From Mycobacterium sp. 3519A (GTDB lineage: Bacteria > Actinomycetota > Actinomycetes > Mycobacteriales > Mycobacteriaceae): a DNA stretch of 64,000 nt. Shown piece after piece: positions 55,464 to 63,586 of the stretch. The position numbers and the translations under genes are program-made. Below the pieces are notes generated by a model, which worked only from the letters and a program-made list of their open reading frames with translations, did not search any database and was not told the DNA's origin. Position 1 is the first letter of the stretch. Each line of letters starts with the position of its first letter. The stretch spans positions 1,222,015 through 1,286,014 of the forward strand of contig NZ_OESG01000014.1 in NCBI RefSeq assembly GCF_900240945.1. Reading direction: 5' to 3'.

Positions 55464-55662
55464 GATCCGGCCCCAATGTCGTTTGTGCCGAGCCTTTTTC
55501 GGCCGCGGTGGGGGCGGTGGCCGCTGGGCGATCGGTGGCGGTCGGTGCGGTGGTCTGGGTGGGCCGCCGTTGGGGCGGCGGTCGGTAGTTCGGATCGCGA
55601 CGGATCACGTGTGGCGGCTCCCGGCGCATCCTGGGATCGAATGGCGGCCGGTTGTCGTTCAC
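55464..55662 (-). pseudogene. Out-of-frame N-terminus of the LCP gene
   Basis: GTG 55662 opens a frame encoding MNDNRPPFDPRMRREPP and DPNYRPPP, typical of the Pro/Arg-rich cytoplasmic head of mycobacterial LCP proteins. The LCP frame proper reads PPRPPHRPPPIAQRPPPPPRPKK and ARHKRHWGRIV just before the helix. Deleting one C from CCCC (GGGG on + at 55572-55575) fuses both into a 378-residue protein. As given, the head continues in a wrong frame, antisense and out of phase with the LCP domain. Confidence 0.65.
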
Positions 55663-55672
55663 AGCTTCGAAC

Positions 55673-56464
55673 TTACGACAGCCAGCTCAGATGTCCCTGC
55701 GCAAGCGCATATCCGACGTATGCCACCGAGTCGATGATTCCGTGCGCGATGATCAGCGGCCACAGCCTGCCGGTGCGCCGCCACACGTAGGCGAAGACGA
55801 GGCCCATCACCACATTGCCGAGGCCCGCGCTGAAACCCTGGTACAGGTGGTAGGCGCCGCGCAGCAGGCTGGAGGCCAGCATGGCCGCGACGGGGTTGAC
55901 CCCGAGTTGGCGTAGTCGGGTGAGCAGGAACGCGACCACGACGACTTCCTCTGCCCAGCCGTTGGCGAACGCGGTGAGCAGCAGCACCGGAATCCGCCAC
56001 CAGGTGTCGTTGAGTTCCGCGGGTTCGACGTGCGCGCTGAGGCCGAGTGCCCGCGCGGCCAGATACAGGCCAAGTCCCGGCACGCCGATCAGCGCAGCCA
56101 AACCCATGCCGCCGAGGACGTCGGACCGCCAGCTCAGCTTGCCGATGCCGATCTTCGCGGGGCCAAAACCGCTGCGCCACAACAGGTATACCGCAAGCGT
56201 GCCCCATGCGACGAGTTGGAATGTGACGGCGAGATTGAGGCCGAGGTCGATCAGGTCGAAGGGGGAGCGGCGTGGGTTGAGTGCCACCCGCTGGCCGGCG
56301 AGGCCGAGCAGTACCGCCTCGATCAGTTGAAGGAACGCGGTATAGGCCGACAGCCCGAACGTCACCGCCAGAACGACGGCGATCTCGATGCGCATGCCGC
56401 GTCGCTGCGGTTCGGTCAGTTCGTCGGGCGGCCCTGTCACCGGAGATACGGTAGCGGCCGCCAC
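55673..56464 (-). CDS. CPBP-family (CAAX-like) intramembrane protease homologue
   Basis: A 263-residue membrane protein with about seven helices. Motif 1 is NGWAEEVVVVAFLL (the two catalytic-site Glu are present, but the Arg of EExxxR is not), motif 2 is LLRGAYHLYQG, and motif 3 is HGIIDSVAYVG. The preserved Glu and His support a CPBP/Abi fold. With the Arg missing, peptidase activity is less certain. It ends 10 bp before the LCP head and starts 3 bp after the DUF2470 stop. Confidence 0.82.
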   Translation of the reverse strand: MAAATVSPVTGPPDELTEPQRRGMRIEIAVVLAVTFGLSAYTAFLQLIEAVLLGLAGQRVALNPRRSPFDLIDLGLNLAVTFQLVAWGTLAVYLLWRSGFGPAKIGIGKLSWRSDVLGGMGLAALIGVPGLGLYLAARALGLSAHVEPAELNDTWWRIPVLLLTAFANGWAEEVVVVAFLLTRLRQLGVNPVAAMLASSLLRGAYHLYQGFSAGLGNVVMGLVFAYVWRRTGRLWPLIIAHGIIDSVAYVGYALAQGHLSWLS

Positions 56465-56467
56465 CTC

Positions 56468-57229
56468 CTAGAGTCGGCGGGCGCGCAGCCCGTTCAGGAA
56501 CGGGCACCCCATCAGGATCCGAATGGCCTGGCTGAGGCCGGTCACGTCGTCCACCGGCCGGGGGAACGGCAGCCGGACGTCGTGGTCGCCGTCGTCGCCT
56601 TCGACCCGCAGTTGCACCCCGTACCTGTCGAGGCCGAGCGGCCGCACCCGGCCGCGGCGCAGCGGCATCGGCAGCCTGCTGGCCAACCGGTCGACGACCT
56701 CGCGGTGCGCCGACTCCATGTGCTTGAGCCAGCACGACTCCATCGCACAGAACGGATCGGGTTTGGCGTCCAGCAGGGCCCCGACGCCGACCGCCTCGGC
56801 ACCGGTGGCGTCGGCGACCACCACCGACTCGATCTCGAGTCGCATCAGCGAGTAATCGGAATTCACTTGCAGCAGAGCAGGACTCGGGTCTTCGGTGGCG
56901 ATCAGGTCGAGCAGGGCGGCGACTTCACCGTCGAGGACGCCGTGCAGTCGGCCGCGGATCCACACCAGCGAGCGCACAGGTTCGCGCAACGGCAGCGGGG
57001 CATAGTCGGTCATCTCGAGCACCGCCTGCACACCGGCGGTGCCTGCCGCCACCACCATCGGGGCCAGGATGCCGTCGCCCGGCACCGTGATCGCGAACGA
57101 TCCGTCGTCGAGCAGGTGGTGAACGGGGGAGCAGATGGGCTCGAGACCCTCGACGGCGAGCATCGCGTCGCCGGCCCGCATGCATGCGCTGCGGATTCGT
57201 TCCGCCGTCGTGGGTGCTGCACCTGCCAT
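56468..57229 (-). CDS. Iron-regulated DUF2470/HugZ-like protein (Rv3839-type)
   Basis: A 253-residue protein starting at ATG 57229 behind GGAAGGCGGGG. The N-terminal ~140 residues resemble a flavin-reductase-like split barrel (SFAITVPGDGILAPMVVAAG, SLVWIRGRLHG). The C-terminal part is DUF2470-like (FCAMESCWLKHMESAHREVVDRLA). Related HugZ proteins degrade haem. An IdeR-type iron box 18 bases upstream indicates expression under iron starvation, as reported for Rv3839. It could help release iron from haem, which is inference. Confidence 0.82.
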   Translation of the reverse strand: MAGAAPTTAERIRSACMRAGDAMLAVEGLEPICSPVHHLLDDGSFAITVPGDGILAPMVVAAGTAGVQAVLEMTDYAPLPLREPVRSLVWIRGRLHGVLDGEVAALLDLIATEDPSPALLQVNSDYSLMRLEIESVVVADATGAEAVGVGALLDAKPDPFCAMESCWLKHMESAHREVVDRLASRLPMPLRRGRVRPLGLDRYGVQLRVEGDDGDHDVRLPFPRPVDDVTGLSQAIRILMGCPFLNGLRARRL

Positions 57230-57246
57230 CGCCCCGCCTTCCGTAG

Positions 57247-57265
57247 TGAGGTAAGGCTTACTTAA
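57247..57265. promoter_or_regulatory. IdeR iron box
   Basis: TGAGGTAAGGCTTACTTAA matches the 19-bp IdeR consensus TTAGGTTAGGCTAACCTAA at 15 positions and keeps the central AGGCT and outer symmetry. It lies 18 bases before the ATG of the DUF2470 gene. IdeR with Fe(II) would repress that gene. The divergent pheA start is 78 bases away and may or may not be affected. Confidence 0.82.
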
Positions 57266-57342
57266 CAAGATCGTGGGCCGGGCCGCAAGACCTACCGCCG
57301 CGGCGTCAGGGGCGGCCACCCCGCACCGGATAGTGTTGAAAT

Positions 57343-58254
57343 GTGCCGCGCATCGCCTATCTCGGACCCGAAGGGACGTTCACCGAGGCGGCGTTGCTGA
57401 AGATGTCCGCCGACGGTCTGGTCCCCGGCGGTTCCGGCATCACACCGGATCCGGCCGCCAGCCCGCAGGTCGCGCTGGAGATGGTTCGGGCAGGTGACGC
57501 GGACTACGCGTGCGTACCGATCGAGAACTCCATCGACGGGTCGGTGTTGCCGACACTGGACAACCTCGCCACCGGTGTGCCGGTGCAGATCTTCGCCGAG
57601 ACGACGTTGGACATCTCGTTCACCATCGCGGTGCGCGCAGGTGTCACCGAACCCGTGTCGATCGCCGCGTATCCGGTGGCGCGCGCCCAGGTGCAGCGGT
57701 GGGCGGCAGAGCACCTGAGTGAGGCGAAGTTCCAGGCGGCCGACTCCAACGCCGCGGCAGCCGTCGACGTGGTCGAGGGCCGGGCGGACGCTGCCGTCAC
57801 CACCGCCTTGGCCGCCGACCGGCACGGGCTGACCGCGCTGGCCACCAACGTCGTCGACGAGCCCAACGCGCGGACCCGGTTCGTGTTGGTCGGCACGCCG
57901 GCCCCGCCGCCGCAGCGCACCGGATCCGACCGCACCTCGGTGGTGCTGCGCCTGGACAACGTTCCCGGCGCACTGGTCTCCGCGTTGACCGAATTCGCGA
58001 TCCGCGACATCGACCTCACCCGTATCGAATCCCGGCCCACCCGAAAGGAGTTGGGCACCTACTTCTTCTTCCTCGACTGTGTCGGCCACATCGCCGACGA
58101 AGCGGTCGCCGAGGCACTCAAAGCGCTGCACCGTCGTTGTGCAGACGTGAGATTTCTAGGTTCTTGGCCGACAGGGTCGGATGCAGGGGCGGCACCGCCG
58201 AAACTCGACGAGGCATCGGAGTGGTTGGCGCGGCTTCGTGAGGGCAAGCCGTGA
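57343..58254 (+). CDS. pheA: Prephenate dehydratase
   Basis: A 303-residue enzyme for phenylalanine synthesis (prephenate to phenylpyruvate), starting at GTG 57343. The catalytic domain has YLGPEGTFTEAAL, VPIENSIDGSVLPTLD and the essential Thr-Arg-Phe in NARTRFVLVG. The C-terminal ACT domain (VPGALVSALTEF, IESRPTRKELGTYFF) binds Phe for feedback control. The stop overlaps the next gene by GTGA. The gene pair matches Rv3838c-Rv3837c. Confidence 0.96.
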   Translation: MPRIAYLGPEGTFTEAALLKMSADGLVPGGSGITPDPAASPQVALEMVRAGDADYACVPIENSIDGSVLPTLDNLATGVPVQIFAETTLDISFTIAVRAGVTEPVSIAAYPVARAQVQRWAAEHLSEAKFQAADSNAAAAVDVVEGRADAAVTTALAADRHGLTALATNVVDEPNARTRFVLVGTPAPPPQRTGSDRTSVVLRLDNVPGALVSALTEFAIRDIDLTRIESRPTRKELGTYFFFLDCVGHIADEAVAEALKALHRRCADVRFLGSWPTGSDAGAAPPKLDEASEWLARLREGKP

Positions 58255-58937
58255 GCGGTCGACTGGTCCTTGTTCGGCACGGACAGTCACTCGCCAACGT
58301 CGACCGTCGGCTCGACACCCGGCCGCCGGGCGCCGAACTCACCGACGTCGGTCGCAATCAGGCGCGCGCGTTCGCCCGCGGCCTGCCGCACGCCCCGGCG
58401 ATGATCACGCACTCCGTCGCGGTGCGCGCCGCGCAGACCGCAGCTGAGATCAGCACCGAAGTCCGCCTCGAGCCACTGGAATTCGACGGGCTGCACGAGG
58501 TGCAGGTCGGTGAACTCGAAGACCGCAACGACGACGAGGCGATCACCGAATTCGAGACGGTGTACCAGCGTTGGCACGAGGGCGAACTGGACGTCCCGAT
58601 GCCAGGCGGCGAGACCGGCAACGAGGTGCTCGACCGGTACGTCCCGGTGCTCACCCAACTGCGGATGCGCTATCTCGACGACGACGCATGGCACGGCGAC
58701 ATCATCGTGGTCAGCCACGGCGCGGCGATCCGGTTGGTGTCGGCCGTGCTGGCCGGTGTGGAGAGCAGCTTCGCGCTCGACCATCACCTGGCCAACACCG
58801 AATCCGTTGTGTTGTCGCCGATTACCGACGGACGCTGGAGCTGCGTGCAGTGGTCGACGTTGACGCCGCCGTTCTACCCGGAACCGGATGTGCACCCGGT
58901 GGAGGATGCGCTGTCGTCAGCCGACCCGATGGGCTGA
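58251..58937 (+). CDS. Histidine phosphatase (phosphoglycerate mutase-like, Rv3837c-type)
   Basis: A 228-residue member of the histidine phosphatase superfamily. LVLVRHGQSLANVDRRLDT contains the phosphorylated His in RHG. The second catalytic His is in VVSHGAAIRL, and the Glu in LHEVQVGELEDR completes the pocket. It is coupled to pheA through a GTGA overlap. It more probably dephosphorylates a small metabolite than acts in glycolysis. The substrate is unknown. Confidence 0.9.
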   Translation: MSGRLVLVRHGQSLANVDRRLDTRPPGAELTDVGRNQARAFARGLPHAPAMITHSVAVRAAQTAAEISTEVRLEPLEFDGLHEVQVGELEDRNDDEAITEFETVYQRWHEGELDVPMPGGETGNEVLDRYVPVLTQLRMRYLDDDAWHGDIIVVSHGAAIRLVSAVLAGVESSFALDHHLANTESVVLSPITDGRWSCVQWSTLTPPFYPEPDVHPVEDALSSADPMG

Positions 58938-59111
58938 GATCCGGACACCGCACGTGCATCCGACCGCGTCGCAGTCGACGCTGAACGCGTGCATCACCTC
59001 GGGGGTGACGCAGCCGTCCTCCGTGCACTCCGCGCGATGCCAGGCGTGGTGGATGACAGTGCCGTGACAATGCTCGAGCCCCGCCAGACACTCGCGGCAC
59101 TCAGTACTCAT
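58917..59111 (-). CDS. Small Cys/His-rich protein, unknown
   Basis: A 64-residue protein from ATG 59111, overlapping the end of the convergent phosphatase gene by 21 bases. It has eight cysteines (CREC, HCHG, AECTEDGC, DCDAVGCTC) and six histidines, a pattern expected for one or two zinc- or Fe-S-binding knuckles. No membrane segment. No family recognised. The arrangement in the serS-pheA region suggests it is conserved among non-tuberculous mycobacteria, which would need a search. Confidence 0.7.
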   Translation of the reverse strand: MSTECRECLAGLEHCHGTVIHHAWHRAECTEDGCVTPEVMHAFSVDCDAVGCTCGVRISAHRVG

Positions 59112-59133
59112 GTGGGCCAGTCTCTCGCGCGGG

Positions 59134-59183
59134 CAGACGCAAACTGCCCCAAATCCGCGGCGTGTCGGGGCCTTTTGCGTCTG
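59134..59183. repeat. Long interrupted hairpin, possible dispersed intergenic repeat
   Basis: CAGACGCAAA (59134-59143) is the exact inverse of TTTGCGTCTG (59174-59183). Inside, GCCCC (59146-59150) pairs with GGGGC (59167-59171), separated from the outer stem by CT on both sides. The whole forms a 50-base structure between two minus-strand genes. It may end the Rv3835-type operon or be a copy of a genome-wide palindromic repeat. Confidence 0.55.
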
Positions 59184-59215
59184 TCCCCTACCTTCGGTGT
59201 GGGCCCACGCGCACA

Positions 59216-59566
59216 TTAGCCCCAGCCCAGTTCGTGCAGTCGCTCGTCGTCGATGCCGAAGTGGTGGGCGATCTCGTGGATCACCGTGATCGCGACCTCG
59301 TCGACCACCTGGTGTTCGTCATCGCACACGTCGAGTAGCGCGTCGCGGTAGATGGTGATCGTGTCGGGCAGCGAGCCCGCGTAGTAGGAATCGCGTTCGG
59401 TCAACGCCACACCCTGGTACAGGCCGAGCAGGTCGGGCTCGTCCGGATTGCGGTTTTCGACCAGCACCACGACGTTGTCGATCGCCGCGGCGAGTTCGGG
59501 CGGGATCAGATCGAGTGCGTCGGAGACCAGTTCTTCAAACCGCTGCGGGCTCATCCGCACGGCCAT
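59216..59566 (-). CDS. Zincin-like metallopeptidase family protein (Rv3836-type)
   Basis: A 116-residue protein from ATG 59566 (MAVRMSPQRFEELV). The longer frame overlaps the Rv3835-type gene and gives only Arg-rich shadow sequence. The C-terminus has AITVIHEIAHHFGIDDERLHELGWG, the HExxH zinc site with a downstream Asp/Glu of the small actinobacterial zincin family. The start is 4 bp after the Rv3835-type stop, indicating an operon. Proteolytic activity has not been shown for the family. Confidence 0.88.
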   Translation of the reverse strand: MAVRMSPQRFEELVSDALDLIPPELAAAIDNVVVLVENRNPDEPDLLGLYQGVALTERDSYYAGSLPDTITIYRDALLDVCDDEHQVVDEVAITVIHEIAHHFGIDDERLHELGWG

Positions 59567-59570
59567 GCCG

Positions 59571-61001
59571 CTACGGCGCCGGCGGTGGCGGAAGCAGCGC
59601 TGCCGGGTCGCCTGGCGGTGGTGGCGGCGGCGCGGCCTCTTGGGGAGGCGGCGCACCAGGCGGCGGCGGAGCGTCGGGCGGCGGCGGAGCATCCGGCGGC
59701 GGCGGTCCGTCCAGCGGCGCACCGGGCGGCGGAGGCGGACCGTTGAGGAACGTGTTGCCGGGCGGCGGCGCGGCGGTGGACGACGCGGTGCTCGTCGTGG
59801 ACTGGCTGCCGCTGGAGGACTGCTGGCCCGGCATGTGCTGCGTCTGCTGGCTGTCGTCGCTCTGGCTGGTGCTGTACTGCGACTGCGACGGTGATGACGT
59901 GTCCTGCGGCGGTTCGACCGCGGGGATCGGCGGCAGGTTCAGCCGTTCCACCGGGATGTCAGGCGGGGCGACCGGCGGCTGCCCGTTGATCATCAGCGGG
60001 CCCTTGGCGCTGTTCAGCAGCGTCGACCACCCGCCGTTGCCCAGCGTCGCACCGATGCTGCACGACACCTGGTGGCTGCCCGCCGCCCAACTCGGCAGCG
60101 AGATGGTGCTGTAGATGAGCGTCAGTGTGGTGCTGCGCAACTGGATCGGCGCCAGATAGGCGTCGGTCATCTTGGTGCACGCGTCCTTGATGAAGCTGTC
60201 CTGGTCGGGTTCGGGCGGCAGCCCCTGGGGGAACTTCTCGGCCAGGTTGACCGCTCCGGTGACCTCCATCGCGTGCGGGGCGGCGCAGTCGACCGGGATG
60301 TCGGTGGGCTGGTTGGTGCCGGGGTCGATGCCGAGGCAGGTGCCCGCAGGCCACACCTTCGACTGGTCGACGTCGGCGACCTTGCCCTTGAACGCCAACT
60401 GCTGGTTGTTCGGCCCCGGCAACTGCAGGCCGCACAACATGCGGCGCTCACCCTGCTGACGCCACGCCTTGTCGCCCGACCACAGCATGCTGACGGTGAA
60501 CCGGCTGTTCGGGTCGAAGCGGGCGCCGAGGTAGTTCGTGACGGCCGCCGAGCACTGCTCCTGGCTGATCTGCTGGATCCTGGCCGGCGACGGCGGCGCC
60601 GCCTCCGGGCCGTACTCGCTACCGGGGAACGTGCGCATGTCCACCGACTCGGCGACCTCGAAGCGGTGCTCGTCCTTGCAGTCGACGATCTGCGCCGCGT
60701 CCGGAGTGCGGTCCGGCCAGTTGAGGCAGTCACCCGCCTTCGCGTGGTTGAACGTGTCGTTTCCGCGCGGGCCGAGGGAGATGGTGCTGGCGGTCAGCCC
60801 GCTGGGGTCATTGGTCGGCAGCGCGGTGATCAGGCCCGCGATGAGCAGACCGCCGAGCGCGGTCAGCAGCAGCGCACGGCGCGTCGGCGTAGCCTGCAGA
60901 CTCTGCCACCACGCCACCCGCTCCGACGGCTGTCCGACCTCGCTGTCTTGCGAGCCCACGAGGGTTTCCTCGCGCTCGGGTGCCTCCAACATCCGCTCCA
61001 T
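59571..61001 (-). CDS. Membrane-anchored septum-formation-like protein (Rv3835-type)
   Basis: A 476-residue protein from ATG 61001. Residues 42-61 form one membrane helix ([20 protein letters not shown]). The external part has two repeats of a cysteine-containing domain ([61 protein letters not shown]), as in the septum-formation family. The last ~130 residues are a Ser/Thr/Gln then Pro-rich tail ([18 protein letters not shown]). It is larger than the M. tuberculosis protein mainly by this tail. It is divergent from serS. Confidence 0.87.
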   Translation of the reverse strand: MERMLEAPEREETLVGSQDSEVGQPSERVAWWQSLQATPTRRALLLTALGGLLIAGLITALPTNDPSGLTASTISLGPRGNDTFNHAKAGDCLNWPDRTPDAAQIVDCKDEHRFEVAESVDMRTFPGSEYGPEAAPPSPARIQQISQEQCSAAVTNYLGARFDPNSRFTVSMLWSGDKAWRQQGERRMLCGLQLPGPNNQQLAFKGKVADVDQSKVWPAGTCLGIDPGTNQPTDIPVDCAAPHAMEVTGAVNLAEKFPQGLPPEPDQDSFIKDACTKMTDAYLAPIQLRSTTLTLIYSTISLPSWAAGSHQVSCSIGATLGNGGWSTLLNSAKGPLMINGQPPVAPPDIPVERLNLPPIPAVEPPQDTSSPSQSQYSTSQSDDSQQTQHMPGQQSSSGSQSTTSTASSTAAPPPGNTFLNGPPPPPGAPLDGPPPPDAPPPPDAPPPPGAPPPQEAAPPPPPPGDPAALLPPPPAP

Positions 61002-61113
61002 TGTGACAGGCGTGTCAGGTGCTGTGACAAGTGATGCGAATGTAACGTTACGAGGTTGTGGCTGTCCGGGGGTCAGGGCGCCGCGCTCGCCGCGCAAAAG
61101 TAGGGTTGCGGCC

Positions 61114-62379
61114 GTGATCGACCTCAAGCTCTTGCGCGAAAATCCGGACGTGGTGCGCGCATCCCAGCGGGCCCGCGGTGAAGACCCCGGCCTCGTCGAT
61201 GCGCTCGTCGAAGCCGACGCCGTTCGCCGGTCCGCGGTGTCGACCGCCGACAACCTGCGCGCCGAGCAGAAGGCCGTCAGCAAGAAGGTCGGCAAGGCGT
61301 CGCCTGAGGAGCGGCCGGCCCTGCTGGAACAGGCCAAGGCGTTCGCCGAGAAGGTGAAGAACGCCGAGGCCGCCCAGGCCGAGGCCGAGAAGGCTTTCAC
61401 CGCAGCGCATATGGCGATCTCCAACGTGATCATCGACGGGGTGCCTGCGGGCGGCGAGGACGACTTCGCGGTGCTCGACATCGTCGGCGAGCCAAGGGCC
61501 ATCGAGAACCCCAAGGACCACCAGGAACTCGGCGAGTCGCTCGGCCTGCTCGACATGGAGCGCGGCGCGAAGGTGTCGGGCTCGCGGTTCTACTTCCTCA
61601 CCGGCGCCGGCGCGCTGCTTCAGCTCGGCCTGCTGCAACTCGCGGTGCGACTGGCCACCGAGAACGGCTTCACGCTGGTCATCCCGCCGGTGCTGGTGCG
61701 TCCCGAGGTGATGGCGGGCACCGGTTTCCTCGGTGCACATGCCGAGGAGGTCTACCGACTCGAGGCCGACGACCTCTATCTGGTCGGCACCTCCGAGGTG
61801 CCGCTGGCCGGTTACCACGCCGACGAGATCATCGACCTGTCCGACGGGCCGTTGCGCTACGCGGGCTGGTCATCGTGCTTCCGCCGCGAGGCAGGCAGCT
61901 ACGGCAAGGACACTCGCGGCATCATCCGGGTGCACCAGTTCGACAAGGTCGAGGGTTTCATCTACTGCAAGCCCGAAGATGCCGAGGCCGAGCACCAGCG
62001 GCTGCTCGGGTGGGAGCGCCAGATGCTCGCGCAGATCGAGGTGCCGTATCGCGTAATCGACGTCGCTGCAGGCGATTTGGGGTCGTCTGCGGCGCGCAAG
62101 TTCGACTGCGAGGCGTGGGTGCCGACGCAGGGCACCTACCGGGAGCTGACCTCGACGTCGAACTGCACCACCTTCCAGGCCCGCAGGCTTTCGGTGCGCT
62201 ACCGCGACGAGAACGGCAAGCCGCAGACCGCGGCCACCCTCAACGGCACGCTGGCCACCACCCGGTGGTTGGTCGCGATCCTCGAGAACCATCAGCAACC
62301 CGACGGCAGTGTGCGGGTGCCCGACGCGCTCGTGCCGTATGTCGGGACCGAATTGCTCGAGCCGAAGGTTTCGCGCTAG
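61114..62379 (+). CDS. serS: Seryl-tRNA synthetase
   Basis: A 421-residue class II synthetase starting at GTG 61114; the open frame from 60538 lies antisense to the Rv3835-type gene upstream and is not coding. The N-terminal ~100 residues form the tRNA-binding antiparallel coiled coil ([21 protein letters not shown]). The catalytic core shows motif 2 ([26 protein letters not shown]) and motif 3 ([16 protein letters not shown]). It charges tRNA-Ser. No T-box or other leader is seen in the 112-bp divergent gap. Confidence 0.97.
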   Translation: MIDLKLLRENPDVVRASQRARGEDPGLVDALVEADAVRRSAVSTADNLRAEQKAVSKKVGKASPEERPALLEQAKAFAEKVKNAEAAQAEAEKAFTAAHMAISNVIIDGVPAGGEDDFAVLDIVGEPRAIENPKDHQELGESLGLLDMERGAKVSGSRFYFLTGAGALLQLGLLQLAVRLATENGFTLVIPPVLVRPEVMAGTGFLGAHAEEVYRLEADDLYLVGTSEVPLAGYHADEIIDLSDGPLRYAGWSSCFRREAGSYGKDTRGIIRVHQFDKVEGFIYCKPEDAEAEHQRLLGWERQMLAQIEVPYRVIDVAAGDLGSSAARKFDCEAWVPTQGTYRELTSTSNCTTFQARRLSVRYRDENGKPQTAATLNGTLATTRWLVAILENHQQPDGSVRVPDALVPYVGTELLEPKVSR

Positions 62380-62421
62380 CGGCGCGGGGTATCGCCTCGG
62401 GAACCACCGAGGAGGAAACCC

Positions 62422-63570
62422 ATGCGCGCGATGGTGTACCGCGGCCCGTACAAGGTGCGGGTGGAGGAGAAGGCGCCTCCGAAGATCGAGCACCCCAACG
62501 ATGCGATCGTGCGCGTGCAGCGCGCGGCGATCTGCGGGTCGGATCTGCATCTGTATCACGGCATGATGCCGGACACCCGCGTCGGGATGACGTTCGGGCA
62601 CGAGTTCATCGGCGTCGTCGAGGAGGTCGGGCCGTCGGTGCAGAACCTCAACCGCGGCGACCGGGTGATGGTGCCGTTCAACGTCTACTGCGGGTCGTGC
62701 TATTTCTGCGCCCGCGGCCTGTTCTCCAATTGCCACAACGTGAATCCCAACGCCACCGCGGTCGGTGGCATCTACGGGTACTCCCACACGTGCGGCGGCT
62801 ACGACGGCGGGCAGGCGGAATTGGTGCGGGTGCCGTTTGCCGATGTGGGCCCGATGGTCATCCCGGACTGGCTCGACGACGACGACGCGCTGCTGTGCAC
62901 CGACGCGCTGGCCACCGGCTACTTCGGCGCGCAACTCGGCGACATCGTCGAGGGCGACACCGTGGTGGTGTTCGGCGCGGGGCCGGTAGGACTGTTCGCC
63001 GCCAAGTCGGCGTGGCTGATGGGCGCGGGCCGGGTGATCGTCGTCGACCATCTGGAATACCGGCTGGACAAGGCCCGGTCGTTCGCCCAGGCCGAGACCG
63101 TCAACTTCGCCGACTGCGCCGACGTCGTGGTGGAGATGAAGAAGACCACCGACTATCTCGGCGCTGACGTCGCGATCGACGCGGTGGGCGCGGAGGCCGA
63201 CGGCAACTTCCTGCAGCACGTGATGGCGGCGAAGTTCAAACTGCAGGGCGGTTCACCGATCGCGTTGAACTGGGCCATCGACTCGGTGCGCAAGGGCGGC
63301 ACCGTCAGCGTGATGGGCGCCTACGGCCCGATCTTCAGCGCAGTGAAGTTCGGTGACGCGATGAACAAGGGGCTTACGTTGCGGATGAACCAGTGTCCGG
63401 TGAAGCGCCAATGGCCGCGGCTGCTGACACACATCCAGAACGGCTACCTCAAGCCGAGCGACATTGTCACGCACCGCATTCCGCTCGAACACATCGCCGA
63501 CGCCTACCACATCTTCTCGGCCAAACTCGACGGCTGCATCAAACCGGTCATCGTGCCATCGGCCGCCTGA
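62422..63570 (+). CDS. Zinc-dependent alcohol dehydrogenase, formaldehyde-dehydrogenase-like
   Basis: A 382-residue medium-chain dehydrogenase with GGAGGAAA before its ATG. Catalytic zinc ligands are in ICGSDLHLYHG and GHEFIG. Four structural-zinc cysteines occur in YCGSCYFCARGLFSNC. The NAD-binding motif VVFGAGPVGLFAA follows. The insert GGIYGYSHTCGGYDGGQAELVRVP and the overall length resemble glutathione-independent formaldehyde dehydrogenase-type enzymes. The next gene starts 16 bp later and may be cotranscribed. Confidence 0.9.
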   Translation: MRAMVYRGPYKVRVEEKAPPKIEHPNDAIVRVQRAAICGSDLHLYHGMMPDTRVGMTFGHEFIGVVEEVGPSVQNLNRGDRVMVPFNVYCGSCYFCARGLFSNCHNVNPNATAVGGIYGYSHTCGGYDGGQAELVRVPFADVGPMVIPDWLDDDDALLCTDALATGYFGAQLGDIVEGDTVVVFGAGPVGLFAAKSAWLMGAGRVIVVDHLEYRLDKARSFAQAETVNFADCADVVVEMKKTTDYLGADVAIDAVGAEADGNFLQHVMAAKFKLQGGSPIALNWAIDSVRKGGTVSVMGAYGPIFSAVKFGDAMNKGLTLRMNQCPVKRQWPRLLTHIQNGYLKPSDIVTHRIPLEHIADAYHIFSAKLDGCIKPVIVPSAA

Positions 63571-63586
63571 ACATCGGAGCGAACAC

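Noticed and set aside
53509..55662. Minus-strand frame of 717 codons
   Set aside because: Only its first ~30 codons (LCP head) look real. After the C run it continues out of phase with the LCP domain and then antisense to glpQ1.
61042..61051. Palindrome GTAACGTTAC between serS and the Rv3835-type gene
   Set aside because: It is too short and without a recognised regulator or repeated copy to be called a site.
59571..61556. Longer form of the Rv3835-type protein (661 codons)
   Set aside because: The extension runs antisense through serS. ATG 61001 gives the expected N-terminus before the membrane helix.
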